A DNA stretch of 7,969 bases from JACZST01 sp036985755 (GTDB lineage Bacteria > Actinomycetota > Acidimicrobiia > Spongiisociales > UBA5794): the NCBI GenBank assembly GCA_036985755.1, contig BTQG01000102.1, forward strand, positions 1 to 7,969, given 5' to 3'. The notes under the pieces are model-generated. The model was not told the origin of the DNA and did not search any database. It was given only the letters and a program-made list of their open reading frames with translations. The position numbers and the translations under genes are program-made. Positions 1 through 5,736 of the stretch are shown in pieces; position 1 is the first letter of the stretch, and each line of letters starts with the position of its first letter.

Positions 1-97
1 CGTTACGTCCCGGGTAGACCGCACGAGGCCGGCGGTAACGTCGGTCCCAGATAGATGGCCGTCCACGACAGGATCCGGCTTATGACCGGGCTCACAC
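1..97 (+). ncRNA. rnpB: RNase P RNA, 3' end (partial)
   Basis: This is the catalytic RNA of ribonuclease P, which trims the 5' leader of pre-tRNAs; its 5' part lies outside the window. The visible part matches the conserved 3' end of bacterial type A RNase P RNA as I know it from E. coli. At 10-18 is CCGGGTAGA, the E. coli counterpart being CCGGGTAGG. The block AGATAGATGGCCGTC (50-64) is followed by CACGACAGGATCCGGCTTAT (63-82); E. coli has AGATGAATGACTGTC and CACGACAGAACCCGGCTTAT. The last element, GGATCCGGCTTAT, pairs back to conserved upstream sequence in the family. The exact mature 3' end is estimated, just before the terminator hairpin at 98. Identification is from recalled consensus and the strand is clear. 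Confidence 0.93.
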
Positions 98-121
98 GTC
101 GGGGCCCCTCGGGGCCCCGAC
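98..121 (+). terminator. Hairpin terminator of rnpB
   Basis: A perfect 11-bp inverted repeat, GTCGGGGCCCC and GGGGCCCCGAC, is separated by only TC, so in practice it is a 9-10 bp GC stem with a short loop. It starts right after the expected 3' end of RNase P RNA. The following bases (TTCAT) make only a weak T-tract, as is common in high-GC actinobacteria. It separates rnpB from the peroxiredoxin gene that starts 22 bases later. Confidence 0.75.
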
Positions 122-142
122 TTCATACCAGAAAGCGTTGGC

Positions 143-583
143 GTGAAACCGGGAGATCCCGCTCCAGACTTCACTGCCGCTGACCAGAACGGCGCCATGG
201 TCAGCCTCTCAGACATGCTGGCCGACGGTCCGGTCGTGCTGTTTTTCTATCCAAAGGCCTTCACGCCCGGTTGCACGATGGAGTCGTGCCACTTCCGAGA
301 TCTTGCGGACGCCTTTGCCGAACTGGGCGCCAGGCCCGTGGGAATCAGCGCCGACGACACCGCAACGCAAGCGAAGTTCGACTCGGTCTACGACCTGGGA
401 ATGACGCTGCTCTCAGATCCCGATCGAGCTATCGCAAAGGCTTACGGGATGAAACGGCCGGGGATCCTCCTGAACAAGCGTCAGACCTTCGTGATCGGCA
501 CAGACCGGCGGGTGGCGGCGGTGGTCGGAAGCGAGTTCAACATGAAGGCGCACGCCGACGCTGCCCTGGCCTCGCTTCGTTGA
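143..583 (+). CDS. bcp: Peroxiredoxin, PrxQ/BCP subfamily
   Basis: Predicted cytosolic thiol peroxidase of 146 aa that reduces hydrogen peroxide and organic hydroperoxides, recycled by thioredoxin or a similar reductant. The AhpC/TSA thioredoxin fold spans nearly the whole protein. The active-site motif PxxxTxxC is at residues 37-44 (PKAFTPGC), making Cys44 the peroxidatic cysteine. Cys49, five residues later, sits where E. coli BCP has its resolving cysteine, and Arg113 (NKRQTF) fits the conserved active-site arginine. Length matches the family (about 150 aa). The GTG at 143 places the protein start right at the usual 'kxGdxAPdF' motif; a weak GAAAG lies about 7 bases upstream. There is no signal peptide. 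The gene follows the rnpB terminator and converges on the SLH gene with 12 bases between stop codons. It appears intact. Confidence 0.93.
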   Translation: MKPGDPAPDFTAADQNGAMVSLSDMLADGPVVLFFYPKAFTPGCTMESCHFRDLADAFAELGARPVGISADDTATQAKFDSVYDLGMTLLSDPDRAIAKAYGMKRPGILLNKRQTFVIGTDRRVAAVVGSEFNMKAHADAALASLR

Positions 584-595
584 GCAACGGGACGC

Positions 596-2023
596 TCAGA
601 ACGCGCGGTTTCCGTTGTTGACCCGCCGATTGGAGACACGGGGCCGGAACCCCGGTCCGGCGTCCAGGATGTTTGGCGAGTCTCGCACGAAAAGCTCCAG
701 GTCGTCGGCAAGGTTGTCCCATTCGTCCTTGAGCGACTCCAACTCTCGCCAGAGCGTGCTCGAGATGGCTTCAGCAAGGACGCGTGCCGTCTCGTCGAGA
801 TCCCTGAAGTAGGGTTCCTGCTCGACTCCCGGCAAACCCCTCGGTGCCGGCCCGGGCGCGGCCATTGGAGTCCCACCAACCGGGGTCTCGCCAAAGCCGG
901 CCAACCGTCGGACCCGCTTGCCGATGGCCACGGTGGACACAAGCAAAGCCTTGCACTCTGCGGCGCTTCGCTCTGTGCCAGCGCAGTTGAGCCCGAACCA
1001 CTGTTCGGCGCCGTTTCTCAAAGTATTGAACTTCATGAGGTTGGGCTCTCTGTAGGCATCCACCAACTCGGCCAATACCTGCCACATGGTCGCTTCGTAG
1101 GAGAACTCCCACTCGCCCTGCGCGTCTCGGATGTAGACGCGTGTGGCGCCCGTCTTATCGACGCGCTTCGTGGGAGGTGCATCGCCACTTCGGCCAGCGA
1201 GCTCGTCCATCTGCTCATCGCCTTCGAGCCGAGGCGCCAAATCCGAGCCCGTCCACGCCGGTTCCTTTGCGACGTTCTTGTCGGCTTGGGGTAGCGGGAC
1301 GGCGGCCGGGGAATCGGGCACCTCAGCAGTGTCACCGTCCTCGACCGCGGCAGCCTTCCGGGGCGGCGGGTCGATCGGAGCAAGCCCGAGTGCCCTACCA
1401 ATGAGTGTCGCCATCTCATCGCGGCGGACGGGGGCGTCGGGGCAATATCGGTCGTTCGCCGGTGGGTTGCACCCCTTGGTGACGCCGGCGGCGGCGAGTT
1501 TGTCGATGTCGCCCTCGAAGATGGAGCCGTCGTCGTCCACGAAATAGTTGCCGGCACCGCGATCGGACCAGGCAAAGGCTCTGACCAGGAAGGCGGCCAT
1601 CTGGCCTCGCGTCACCTTGCTCTCCGGACAGAACCGGTTGTTGGCCGGCGGGTTGCATCCCCTGGTGATCCCGGCTTTGGCCAGTTTGTTGTTGTCGTCC
1701 TCGTACACCGACCCGTCGTCATCGACGAAGTAGTTGGTGCCTGCCGCAGGGAGGTCGAGGGCACCGGCGAGGTACGTCGCCATCTGGCCTCGGGTGACGC
1801 TGGCCGCGGGGCAGTAGCGGTCGTTTTGGGGCGGGTTGCAGCCAACGGCGATGCCGGCAGCGGCAATCGCCTCGATCATTCCCTCGTGAACGTTGCCGTC
1901 GTCGTCGGTGAACGTCCCGCCCGGCGGCAGAGGCGCAGCAGCCTCACCAGGCGGCGGGGCGACGACCAACAGGAACGCCGCCGCGGTGACGAATGCCGTG
2001 AAGGCTGCGATGACCCGCGACAA
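596..2023 (-). CDS. Secreted protein with three SLH-type repeats and unknown C-terminal region
   Basis: Predicted exported protein of 475 aa from the TTG at 2023. Residues 1 to about 29 look like a Sec signal peptide (basic start, hydrophobic core VIAAFTAFVTAAAFLLVV, then Pro/Ala-rich). Three tandem SLH-like repeats follow at about 37-94, 98-155 and 159-215. Each has F/Y-x-DDDG, an 'LAxAGI/V' helix, a GCNPPxNxRY/FCP segment with two cysteines (62/71, 123/132, 185/194), and an 'RGQMA/RRDEMA' helix. SLH domains commonly anchor proteins to cell-wall polymers; in this actinobacterial type the ligand is not established. Residues 220-290 are Pro/Ala/acidic-rich and probably a linker. Residues 291-475 hold a helical region with Cys347 and Cys357 that I do not recognise. 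An in-frame ATG at 2050 would add nine residues; the TTG is preferred because GGGAGGGGAG lies just upstream of it. There are 12 bases to the convergent peroxiredoxin stop. Confidence 0.85.
   Translation of the reverse strand: MSRVIAAFTAFVTAAAFLLVVAPPPGEAAAPLPPGGTFTDDDGNVHEGMIEAIAAAGIAVGCNPPQNDRYCPAASVTRGQMATYLAGALDLPAAGTNYFVDDDGSVYEDDNNKLAKAGITRGCNPPANNRFCPESKVTRGQMAAFLVRAFAWSDRGAGNYFVDDDGSIFEGDIDKLAAAGVTKGCNPPANDRYCPDAPVRRDEMATLIGRALGLAPIDPPPRKAAAVEDGDTAEVPDSPAAVPLPQADKNVAKEPAWTGSDLAPRLEGDEQMDELAGRSGDAPPTKRVDKTGATRVYIRDAQGEWEFSYEATMWQVLAELVDAYREPNLMKFNTLRNGAEQWFGLNCAGTERSAAECKALLVSTVAIGKRVRRLAGFGETPVGGTPMAAPGPAPRGLPGVEQEPYFRDLDETARVLAEAISSTLWRELESLKDEWDNLADDLELFVRDSPNILDAGPGFRPRVSNRRVNNGNRAF
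1379..1915 (-). repeat. Three tandem ~180-bp SLH repeat units
   Basis: Repeat units lie at 1742-1915, 1559-1732 and 1379-1549, all on the minus strand within the SLH gene. The units encode the same order of motifs (DDDG, LAxAGI, GCNPPxNxRYCP, RGQMA) at about 61-residue spacing. At DNA level the blocks reading cggttggttg-like/ggcgggttgca and the GTCGTCGTC/GTCGTCATC runs recur in each unit. This is a protein-domain duplication, not a mobile repeat. Confidence 0.8.
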
Positions 2024-2028
2024 GCGCT

Positions 2029-2038
2029 CTCCCCTCCC
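2029..2038 (-). promoter_or_regulatory. Strong ribosome binding site deciding the SLH gene start
   Basis: Read on the minus strand this is GGGAGGGGAG, ending 5 bases before the TTG at 2023-2021. It lies between the ATG at 2050 and the TTG, so it supports translation from the TTG. The ATG at 2050 has no purine-rich sequence upstream. A weak -10-like GATACC on the minus strand (2055-2060) would put transcription start near 2050, which also fits the TTG, but that promoter call is tentative. Confidence 0.55.
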
Positions 2039-2130
2039 GTGAACCCTCATCAACGGTATCAAAGGCAATCTGTCGGGAAAAGGGCCATATTGGAAATAAC
2101 GCGCACCTGCGGCAGTGCAAATAGCTCGGC

Positions 2131-2492
2131 AGCGACGAGGCGTTTGCCGGCGAGCTCCGTCGCCTCGTCCGGGCCGATCAGCCATCTCGCAGGCCGGTCG
2201 ATCCGCTCCACCGGGGACGGTGTCCTGGCTACGTTCGACGGTCCGGGGAGTGCAATCCGAAGCGCTGCGGCCTTCAAAAGCGAACTCGCCAAGATCGACG
2301 TGCAGCGCGATCCATTTGGCAGCTCGGATCATGGCCGCCGCCGGCTCCGGCGAGATCCTGGTCTCGAACACCGTCAAGGACCTGGTCATCGGATCGGTTA
2401 TTGGTTTCGAGGATCGGGGTTCACTGAGCCTCAAGGGCTTCGAAGGCCAATGGCAGCTTTTCTCCGTGATTCAGCCCGGCGCCGTCACCTAA
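2131..2492 (+). pseudogene. Remnant of class III adenylate/guanylate cyclase domain
   Basis: Cyclase-domain homology is split across three reading frames. Frame 1 (about 2131-2175) gives AFAGELRRLVRA. Frame 2 (about 2176-2303) gives ISHLAGRSIRSTGDGVLATF and then DGPGSAIRSAAAFKSELAKI; TGDG carries the second metal-binding Asp of the family. Frame 3 (about 2307-2492) gives HLAARIMAAAGSGEILVS and then TVKDLV...GFEDRGSLSLKGFEGQWQLF, the typical C-terminus of cyclases in multidomain actinobacterial proteins, ending at TAA 2490. Frame 1 to 2 fits a one-base loss near 2175. Between frames 2 and 3 about 20 residues (the usual 'RxGLHTGE...GDDxxG' stretch) are missing. The N-terminal part with the first metal Asp is absent because homology stops near the 5' region of the SLH gene. 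It cannot make an active cyclase. It ends 1-10 bases before the LLM gene start. Confidence 0.82.
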
Positions 2493-2502
2493 CGTGCCTG
2501 CC

Positions 2503-3524
2503 ATGGAATTGGGCCTCACCAGTTTCGCCGAGACGCATCCCGACCCAATGAGCGGGGAGGCGATCAGTCACGGCGAACGCCTGCGCAACGTCATCGCCGA
2601 AGTCGAAAAGGCGGAGGAGGCGGGGCTCGATGTCTACGGGCTGGGAGAACATCACCGCATCGACATGGCCGGTTCCGCACCTGCCATCACCCTCGCCGCA
2701 GCCGCCGCCCGTACCGAAAGGATTCGGCTCAGCTCGGCGGTGATCGTCCTCAGTTCTGCCGACCCGGTGCGTACCTACCAGGATTTCGCCAGCCTCGACC
2801 TGATCTCTTCTGGCCGGGCCGAACTGATGGTCGGGCGCGGTTCGTTCATTGAGTCTTTTCCCCTGTTCGGGTACTCACTGGACGACTACGACGAGCTCTT
2901 CACCGAGAAACTCGAGCTGTTGCTTCAGGTGAGAGACAACGAGCGGGTCACCTGGCAGGGGCGATTCCGACCGCCGCTGGAAACCAGGCGGTCCACCCGA
3001 GGTCCGAGCAGGAGCCGCTGCCGATCTGGATTGCCGTTGGCGGGACCCCGGCCTCGATGGTCAGGGCGGGCCGGCTCGGTCTGCCGGTGGCACTCGCCAT
3101 CATCGGCGGCGATCCCGCCCGATTCGCGGTGCTCGCCGACATCTACCGACAGGCTCTGGTCGGAGGGGGCCACGATCCAGAGCAGATCCCCCTGGCGGTC
3201 CACGGCCTCGGATACATCGCAGACGGCAACGAAGAAGCCGCCGAGGAGATCTACCCCTCGTTTGCCGCCACCATGACCCGGATCGGGAGGGAGCGCGGCT
3301 GGCCGCCGCTGACCCGCGATCAATTCGATTGGATGCGCAGCCCGGAGGGATCGCTCGTGGTGGGTGACCCGGAAACCGTTGCCGCCAAGATTCTCCTGTG
3401 GCAAGAGATCCTCGGCATCAGTCGCTTCATGCTCCACCACGCCGGCACGGTTCCCCACGACAAGTCGCTGCGATCGATCGAATACCTCGGCACGAAAGTG
3501 GCGCCGATCGTGAACGCCACCTGA
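2503..3524 (+). pseudogene. LLM-class flavin-dependent oxidoreductase, frameshifted
   Basis: If one base were restored this would encode about 340 aa of a luciferase-like monooxygenase resembling the Atu2307/2I7G-type subgroup (TIM barrel; substrate unknown). The first frame runs from 2503 (or GTG 2494) and includes GLGEHHRIDMAGSAPA, VLSSADPVRTYQDFASLDLI and GRGSFIESFPLFGY, to RPPLE near 2982. The next frame resumes at once with NQAVHPRSEQEPLPIWIAVG, then GRLGLPVALAIIGGDPARF, GRERGWPPLTR and a normal C-terminus ending TGA 3522. The break lies in the GGAAACC at 2979-2985: GAA (2980) and AAC (2982) share one A, so one A appears lost. The first frame then continues as low-complexity nonsense to 3276. 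Apart from this single base the gene looks well conserved, so it is either a very young pseudogene or a sequencing/assembly error. No clear ribosome binding site is visible at 2494 or 2503. Confidence 0.85.
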
Positions 3525-3540
3525 AGGACACGACGGGTCG

Positions 3541-3666
3541 ATCCTGTCCGACCCGGAGACGATGCGTCACATCGAAGAAGCCAGGGTCGCCATTGCCGCC
3601 GGCGACGCGGCAACGAGGGACGAGATCGAAGAGCGGCGCGACCGGCTTCGTGCCTCCATGACGTGA
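3541..3666 (+). pseudogene. Possible C-terminal fragment of a Phd/YefM-type antitoxin
   Basis: The frame reads ILSDPETMRHIEEARVAIAA and then GDAATRDEIEERRDRLRASM before a TGA at 3664. The pattern 'xLSDPExxxxIxEAxxAxxxGDxxxxxEIxxRR' is the familiar C-terminus of actinobacterial Phd/YefM or RelB-like antitoxins, the part that wraps the toxin. The DNA-binding N-terminal half is missing: the frame is closed by a TGA at 3511, and this region directly follows the LLM stop at 3524. An ATG at 3562 with GGAG four bases upstream could still give a 34-residue peptide, so translation of a small product is possible. No RelE/Doc-type toxin is recognisable downstream. Family assignment is by recalled pattern on a short piece, so it is tentative. 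Confidence 0.42.
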
Positions 3667-3913
3667 ACGAGTGGGATTTTCGGAAGATCTTCTTGATATT
3701 GGCGCTCGATCGCTGCCGCGATCTCGCCGACCGTTTCCGTGATGAGAACTCCTATGGGATGTGGTAGGTCGCTATCTCGAAGAGTCCAGCCCAATACCAG
3801 CTTTCCCCAACGTGCTGGCACGCTAACCGCCGACCACTCTATGTGGCGATGTCTATATATCGGATAGTCACCGCAGTGACGTAACGCCTAGGCCCCGGAC
3901 TCGCGCGACAAAC
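3667..3913. other. Gene-poor stretch with no supportable gene
   Basis: I see no convincing gene here. A minus-strand frame is open from 3821 to 3567 with some protein-like order (LVLGWTLRDSDLPHPIGVLI), but it has a mixed third-base composition unlike neighbouring genes, no clear ribosome binding site, and overlaps the antitoxin-like fragment antisense. The stretch is more AT-rich locally, with CTATATATC at 3853-3861 and a short inverted repeat GTCAC-CGCA-GTGAC at 3867-3880. It sits where the toxin partner of the antitoxin-like fragment would be expected, and may be decayed sequence. Confidence 0.4.
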
Positions 3914-3942
3914 AGAGACGCCCCCTGCTCGGGGGCGTCTCT
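3914..3942 (-). terminator. Intrinsic terminator of the aquaporin gene
   Basis: A perfect 12-bp inverted repeat (AGAGACGCCCCC and GGGGGCGTCTCT) surrounds a 5-base loop. It begins 23 bases after the aquaporin stop codon on the minus strand. On that strand the stem is followed by GTTTGT, a modest T-rich tail. Position and orientation fit termination of aquaporin transcription. Confidence 0.85.
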
Positions 3943-3965
3943 CTGCGCTGACTCCCACGCAGGTC

Positions 3966-4658
3966 TTACTCGGTGTTGGACATCACCGCTTTGTGCACAC
4001 CCCATCCGACCACGGCACCGATCAGCGGTGCGATCCAATACACCCACTGGTCGTCCCACACGCCGCCGGCGACGCCGGAGCCGAGGGACCGAGCGGGGTT
4101 CACCGAGGCACCGGTGAACGGGATCAAAGCCAGGTGGACGGCGACCAGGGTGAGCGAGATCGCCAGGAAAACGGTCGACGAGTTGGCGGCGCTCGCCGTG
4201 ACCTTGAGGATCACGGCAACGAAGATGGCGGTGAAGACCGCCTCGAACAGAATCGCCTCCCAGATCTCCAGGTTCGGGAAGACCGTCGCCGTCGACGCCA
4301 CCGCCCCTTTGCTCGTCGCCGCCAGCAGGGTGAAGCCGGCGAGGATGGCACCGAGGATCTGGGCGACCCAGTACTCGACCATCAACGCCCAGCCCAACCT
4401 CCCGTCGAGCGCCATGGCCAGGCTGACCGCCGGGTTGTAGTGCCCGCCCGATACCTCTCCAAACGCATACAGCCCGGCGAGCAGCGCCAGGCCGAAGCCG
4501 AAGCCGATGGCAAGGATCCGCGCCGATGCATCGGTTCCCGCGGTGGCCGCCAGGATGGCGGTCCCGCCGACCAGCACCAGCACATAGGTGCCGAGTAGTT
4601 CGGCGAGCAGCTTCCGCGCCGACACGTCGTCGAACATCGTCTGTGCTTTCTCCGTCAT
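3966..4658 (-). CDS. aqpZ: Aquaporin (MIP family), AqpZ-like water channel
   Basis: Inner-membrane channel of 230 aa with six hydrophobic segments at about 15-39, 46-68, 92-115, 133-152, 160-180 and 205-222, plus two NPA half-helices: N75-P76-A77 (SGGHYNPAVS) and N187-P188-A189 (SVNPARS). Aligning by eye with E. coli AqpZ, the aromatic/arginine filter would be Phe55, His175, Ala184 and Arg190. Phe and His at these places are typical of water-selective aquaporins rather than glycerol facilitators, which have Trp/Gly and an Asp after the second NPA. Length is standard (about 230 aa). The ATG at 4658 is well supported by AGAGGAAGG six bases upstream. It is a single-gene unit with its own terminator, divergent from the F420-dependent LLM gene (82-base gap). 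The exact subfamily name is less certain than the family. Confidence 0.93.
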   Translation of the reverse strand: MTEKAQTMFDDVSARKLLAELLGTYVLVLVGGTAILAATAGTDASARILAIGFGFGLALLAGLYAFGEVSGGHYNPAVSLAMALDGRLGWALMVEYWVAQILGAILAGFTLLAATSKGAVASTATVFPNLEIWEAILFEAVFTAIFVAVILKVTASAANSSTVFLAISLTLVAVHLALIPFTGASVNPARSLGSGVAGGVWDDQWVYWIAPLIGAVVGWGVHKAVMSNTE

Positions 4659-4740
4659 CGTTTGCCTTCCTCTCTAGACATCCCCACATTTCGACTCTCC
4701 CCTGTCACGTTCGGTTTCACCTCACACCTACTCTCCGCCC
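4659..4740. promoter_or_regulatory. Divergent promoter region (aquaporin / LLM oxidoreductase)
   Basis: This 82-base gap must hold the starts of transcription for both divergent genes. For the + gene there is no Shine-Dalgarno sequence before ATG 4741. A TACTCT hexamer (4729-4734) ends six bases before that ATG, the spacing expected for the -10 box of a leaderless transcript, but no good -35 element is visible. On the minus side only the aquaporin ribosome binding site is clear. Confidence 0.35.
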
Positions 4741-5736
4741 ATGACCAGATTCGCCTACTTCTGCGGCCACGAACAGTTCCAGCCCGAGACCCTGGTGCGC
4801 CACGCCGTGCTCGCCGAGCAGGCCGGGTTCGACATGCTGATGGTGTCCGAACACTTCCACCCGTGGGTCGACGACGTATCGGCGTCCGGGTTCGCCTTCT
4901 CCACCCTCGGCGCCATTGCGGAGGCGACCGACTCGATCGAGATCGTCACCGCGGTCACCACGCCGCTGTTTCGTTACCACCCCGGCGTCGTCGCCCAGGC
5001 GGCCGCCACCATCGACCGGTTGTCCGGCGGCCGCTTCACACTCGGGGTCGGCACCGGGGAAAACCTCAACGAGGGCCCCCTTGGATACGCCTTTCCCAAA
5101 TACGCAGAGCGCGCCGCCCGCATGAGCGAGGCGCTCGAGATCATGCGCAGGCTGCTCGATGGTGAGAAGCTGACCTACGAAGGTGAGTGGTACCAAACCG
5201 ATCGAGCCAAGCTGTACAGCCCACCGATCGGGGCGGTGCCGATATGGATGGCAGCCGGCGGGCCCAAGTCGGCGGCGCTGGCGGCCCGCAAGGCAGAAGG
5301 GGTGATCACGTCGGTCAAGGATCCAGCAGAAAGCAAAGAGCGGGTCATCGATCCGGCACGGGCGGCTGCCACCGAAGCCGGCCGCCCGATGCCGACGATC
5401 GCCGCCAGCCGGTGGTCGATCTTGGCCTCGACGACGGACGACGCATGGGAGGCGTTGGGGGCATGGCGGGGGTTACGGGCACCGGGCAGGCTCGAAGCCG
5501 TCGATCCCGAAGAACTGCGACGCAAGGCAGACGAGATGGATCGCTCCGAGATCCTGTCCCGGTACAGCATCGTCGAGAGCGCCGAGGACTACGTCGCGGT
5601 GTACGGCCCGCTCGTCACCGAGGTCAACGCGGACGTGGTGACCATCCAGACGACGTCGCTCGATCAGGAAGCGACGATCCGTCTGCTCGGCGATGAGGTG
5701 CTGCCCCGGCTCAGGGAGACGGCGAGCTCGGCGTAA
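4741..5736 (+). CDS. F420-dependent LLM oxidoreductase, FGD (G6PDH)-like
   Basis: Soluble TIM-barrel enzyme of 331 aa in the luciferase-like family, closest by eye to F420-dependent glucose-6-phosphate dehydrogenase and the related TIGR03557-type proteins. It probably transfers hydride between a substrate and cofactor F420. SEHFHPW (36-42) aligns with FGD's SDHFQPW, placing His38 and Trp42 at the catalytic His and Trp. GTGENLNE (104-111) aligns with GTGEALNE, placing Glu107 at the catalytic Glu. TTPLFRYHPGVVAQAAAT (73-90) and VPIWMAAGGPKSA (166-178) are also family hallmarks. Lys193 and Lys262 fall near positions where FGD binds sugar phosphate, so G6P use is possible but not shown; many relatives act on other substrates. 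The ATG at 4741 fits family start length. The last 26 bases overlap the end of the convergent lipoprotein gene. It appears intact, unlike the other LLM gene. Confidence 0.88.
   Translation: MTRFAYFCGHEQFQPETLVRHAVLAEQAGFDMLMVSEHFHPWVDDVSASGFAFSTLGAIAEATDSIEIVTAVTTPLFRYHPGVVAQAAATIDRLSGGRFTLGVGTGENLNEGPLGYAFPKYAERAARMSEALEIMRRLLDGEKLTYEGEWYQTDRAKLYSPPIGAVPIWMAAGGPKSAALAARKAEGVITSVKDPAESKERVIDPARAAATEAGRPMPTIAASRWSILASTTDDAWEALGAWRGLRAPGRLEAVDPEELRRKADEMDRSEILSRYSIVESAEDYVAVYGPLVTEVNADVVTIQTTSLDQEATIRLLGDEVLPRLRETASSA

Noticed and set aside
2051..2434. In-frame upstream extension of the SLH gene by about 130 residues (minus strand open to 2434)
   Set aside because: The extension is antisense to the cyclase pseudogene, has Arg/Pro-rich composition typical of a shadow frame, and would bury the clear signal peptide and the ribosome binding site at 2029-2038 inside the protein.
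2975..2990. Programmed ribosomal frameshifting in the LLM gene
   Set aside because: CTG GAA ACC AGG has no slippery heptamer and I saw no downstream stimulatory structure; LLM enzymes are not known to use recoding.
3567..3821. Minus-strand frame of 84 codons in the gap before the aquaporin gene
   Set aside because: No family recognised, no good ribosome binding site, third-position composition unlike the real genes, and it ends in low-complexity Arg/Ser-rich sequence antisense to the antitoxin-like fragment.
3867..3880. Inverted repeat GTCAC-CGCA-GTGAC beside CTATATATC as an operator/promoter
   Set aside because: The arms are only 5 bp, with no gene correctly placed to be controlled; such short repeats occur by chance.
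3670..3900. Possible RelE-type toxin remnant (short 'SHRSDV'-like end near 3865-3885)
   Set aside because: Only about six residues resemble the family end; the rest of the expected toxin cannot be traced in any frame.
3993..4598. Long + strand open frame opposite the aquaporin gene
   Set aside because: Its translation is Arg/Gly/Asp-rich and low in complexity, as expected for the shadow of a high-GC gene; the aquaporin frame has full family motifs.
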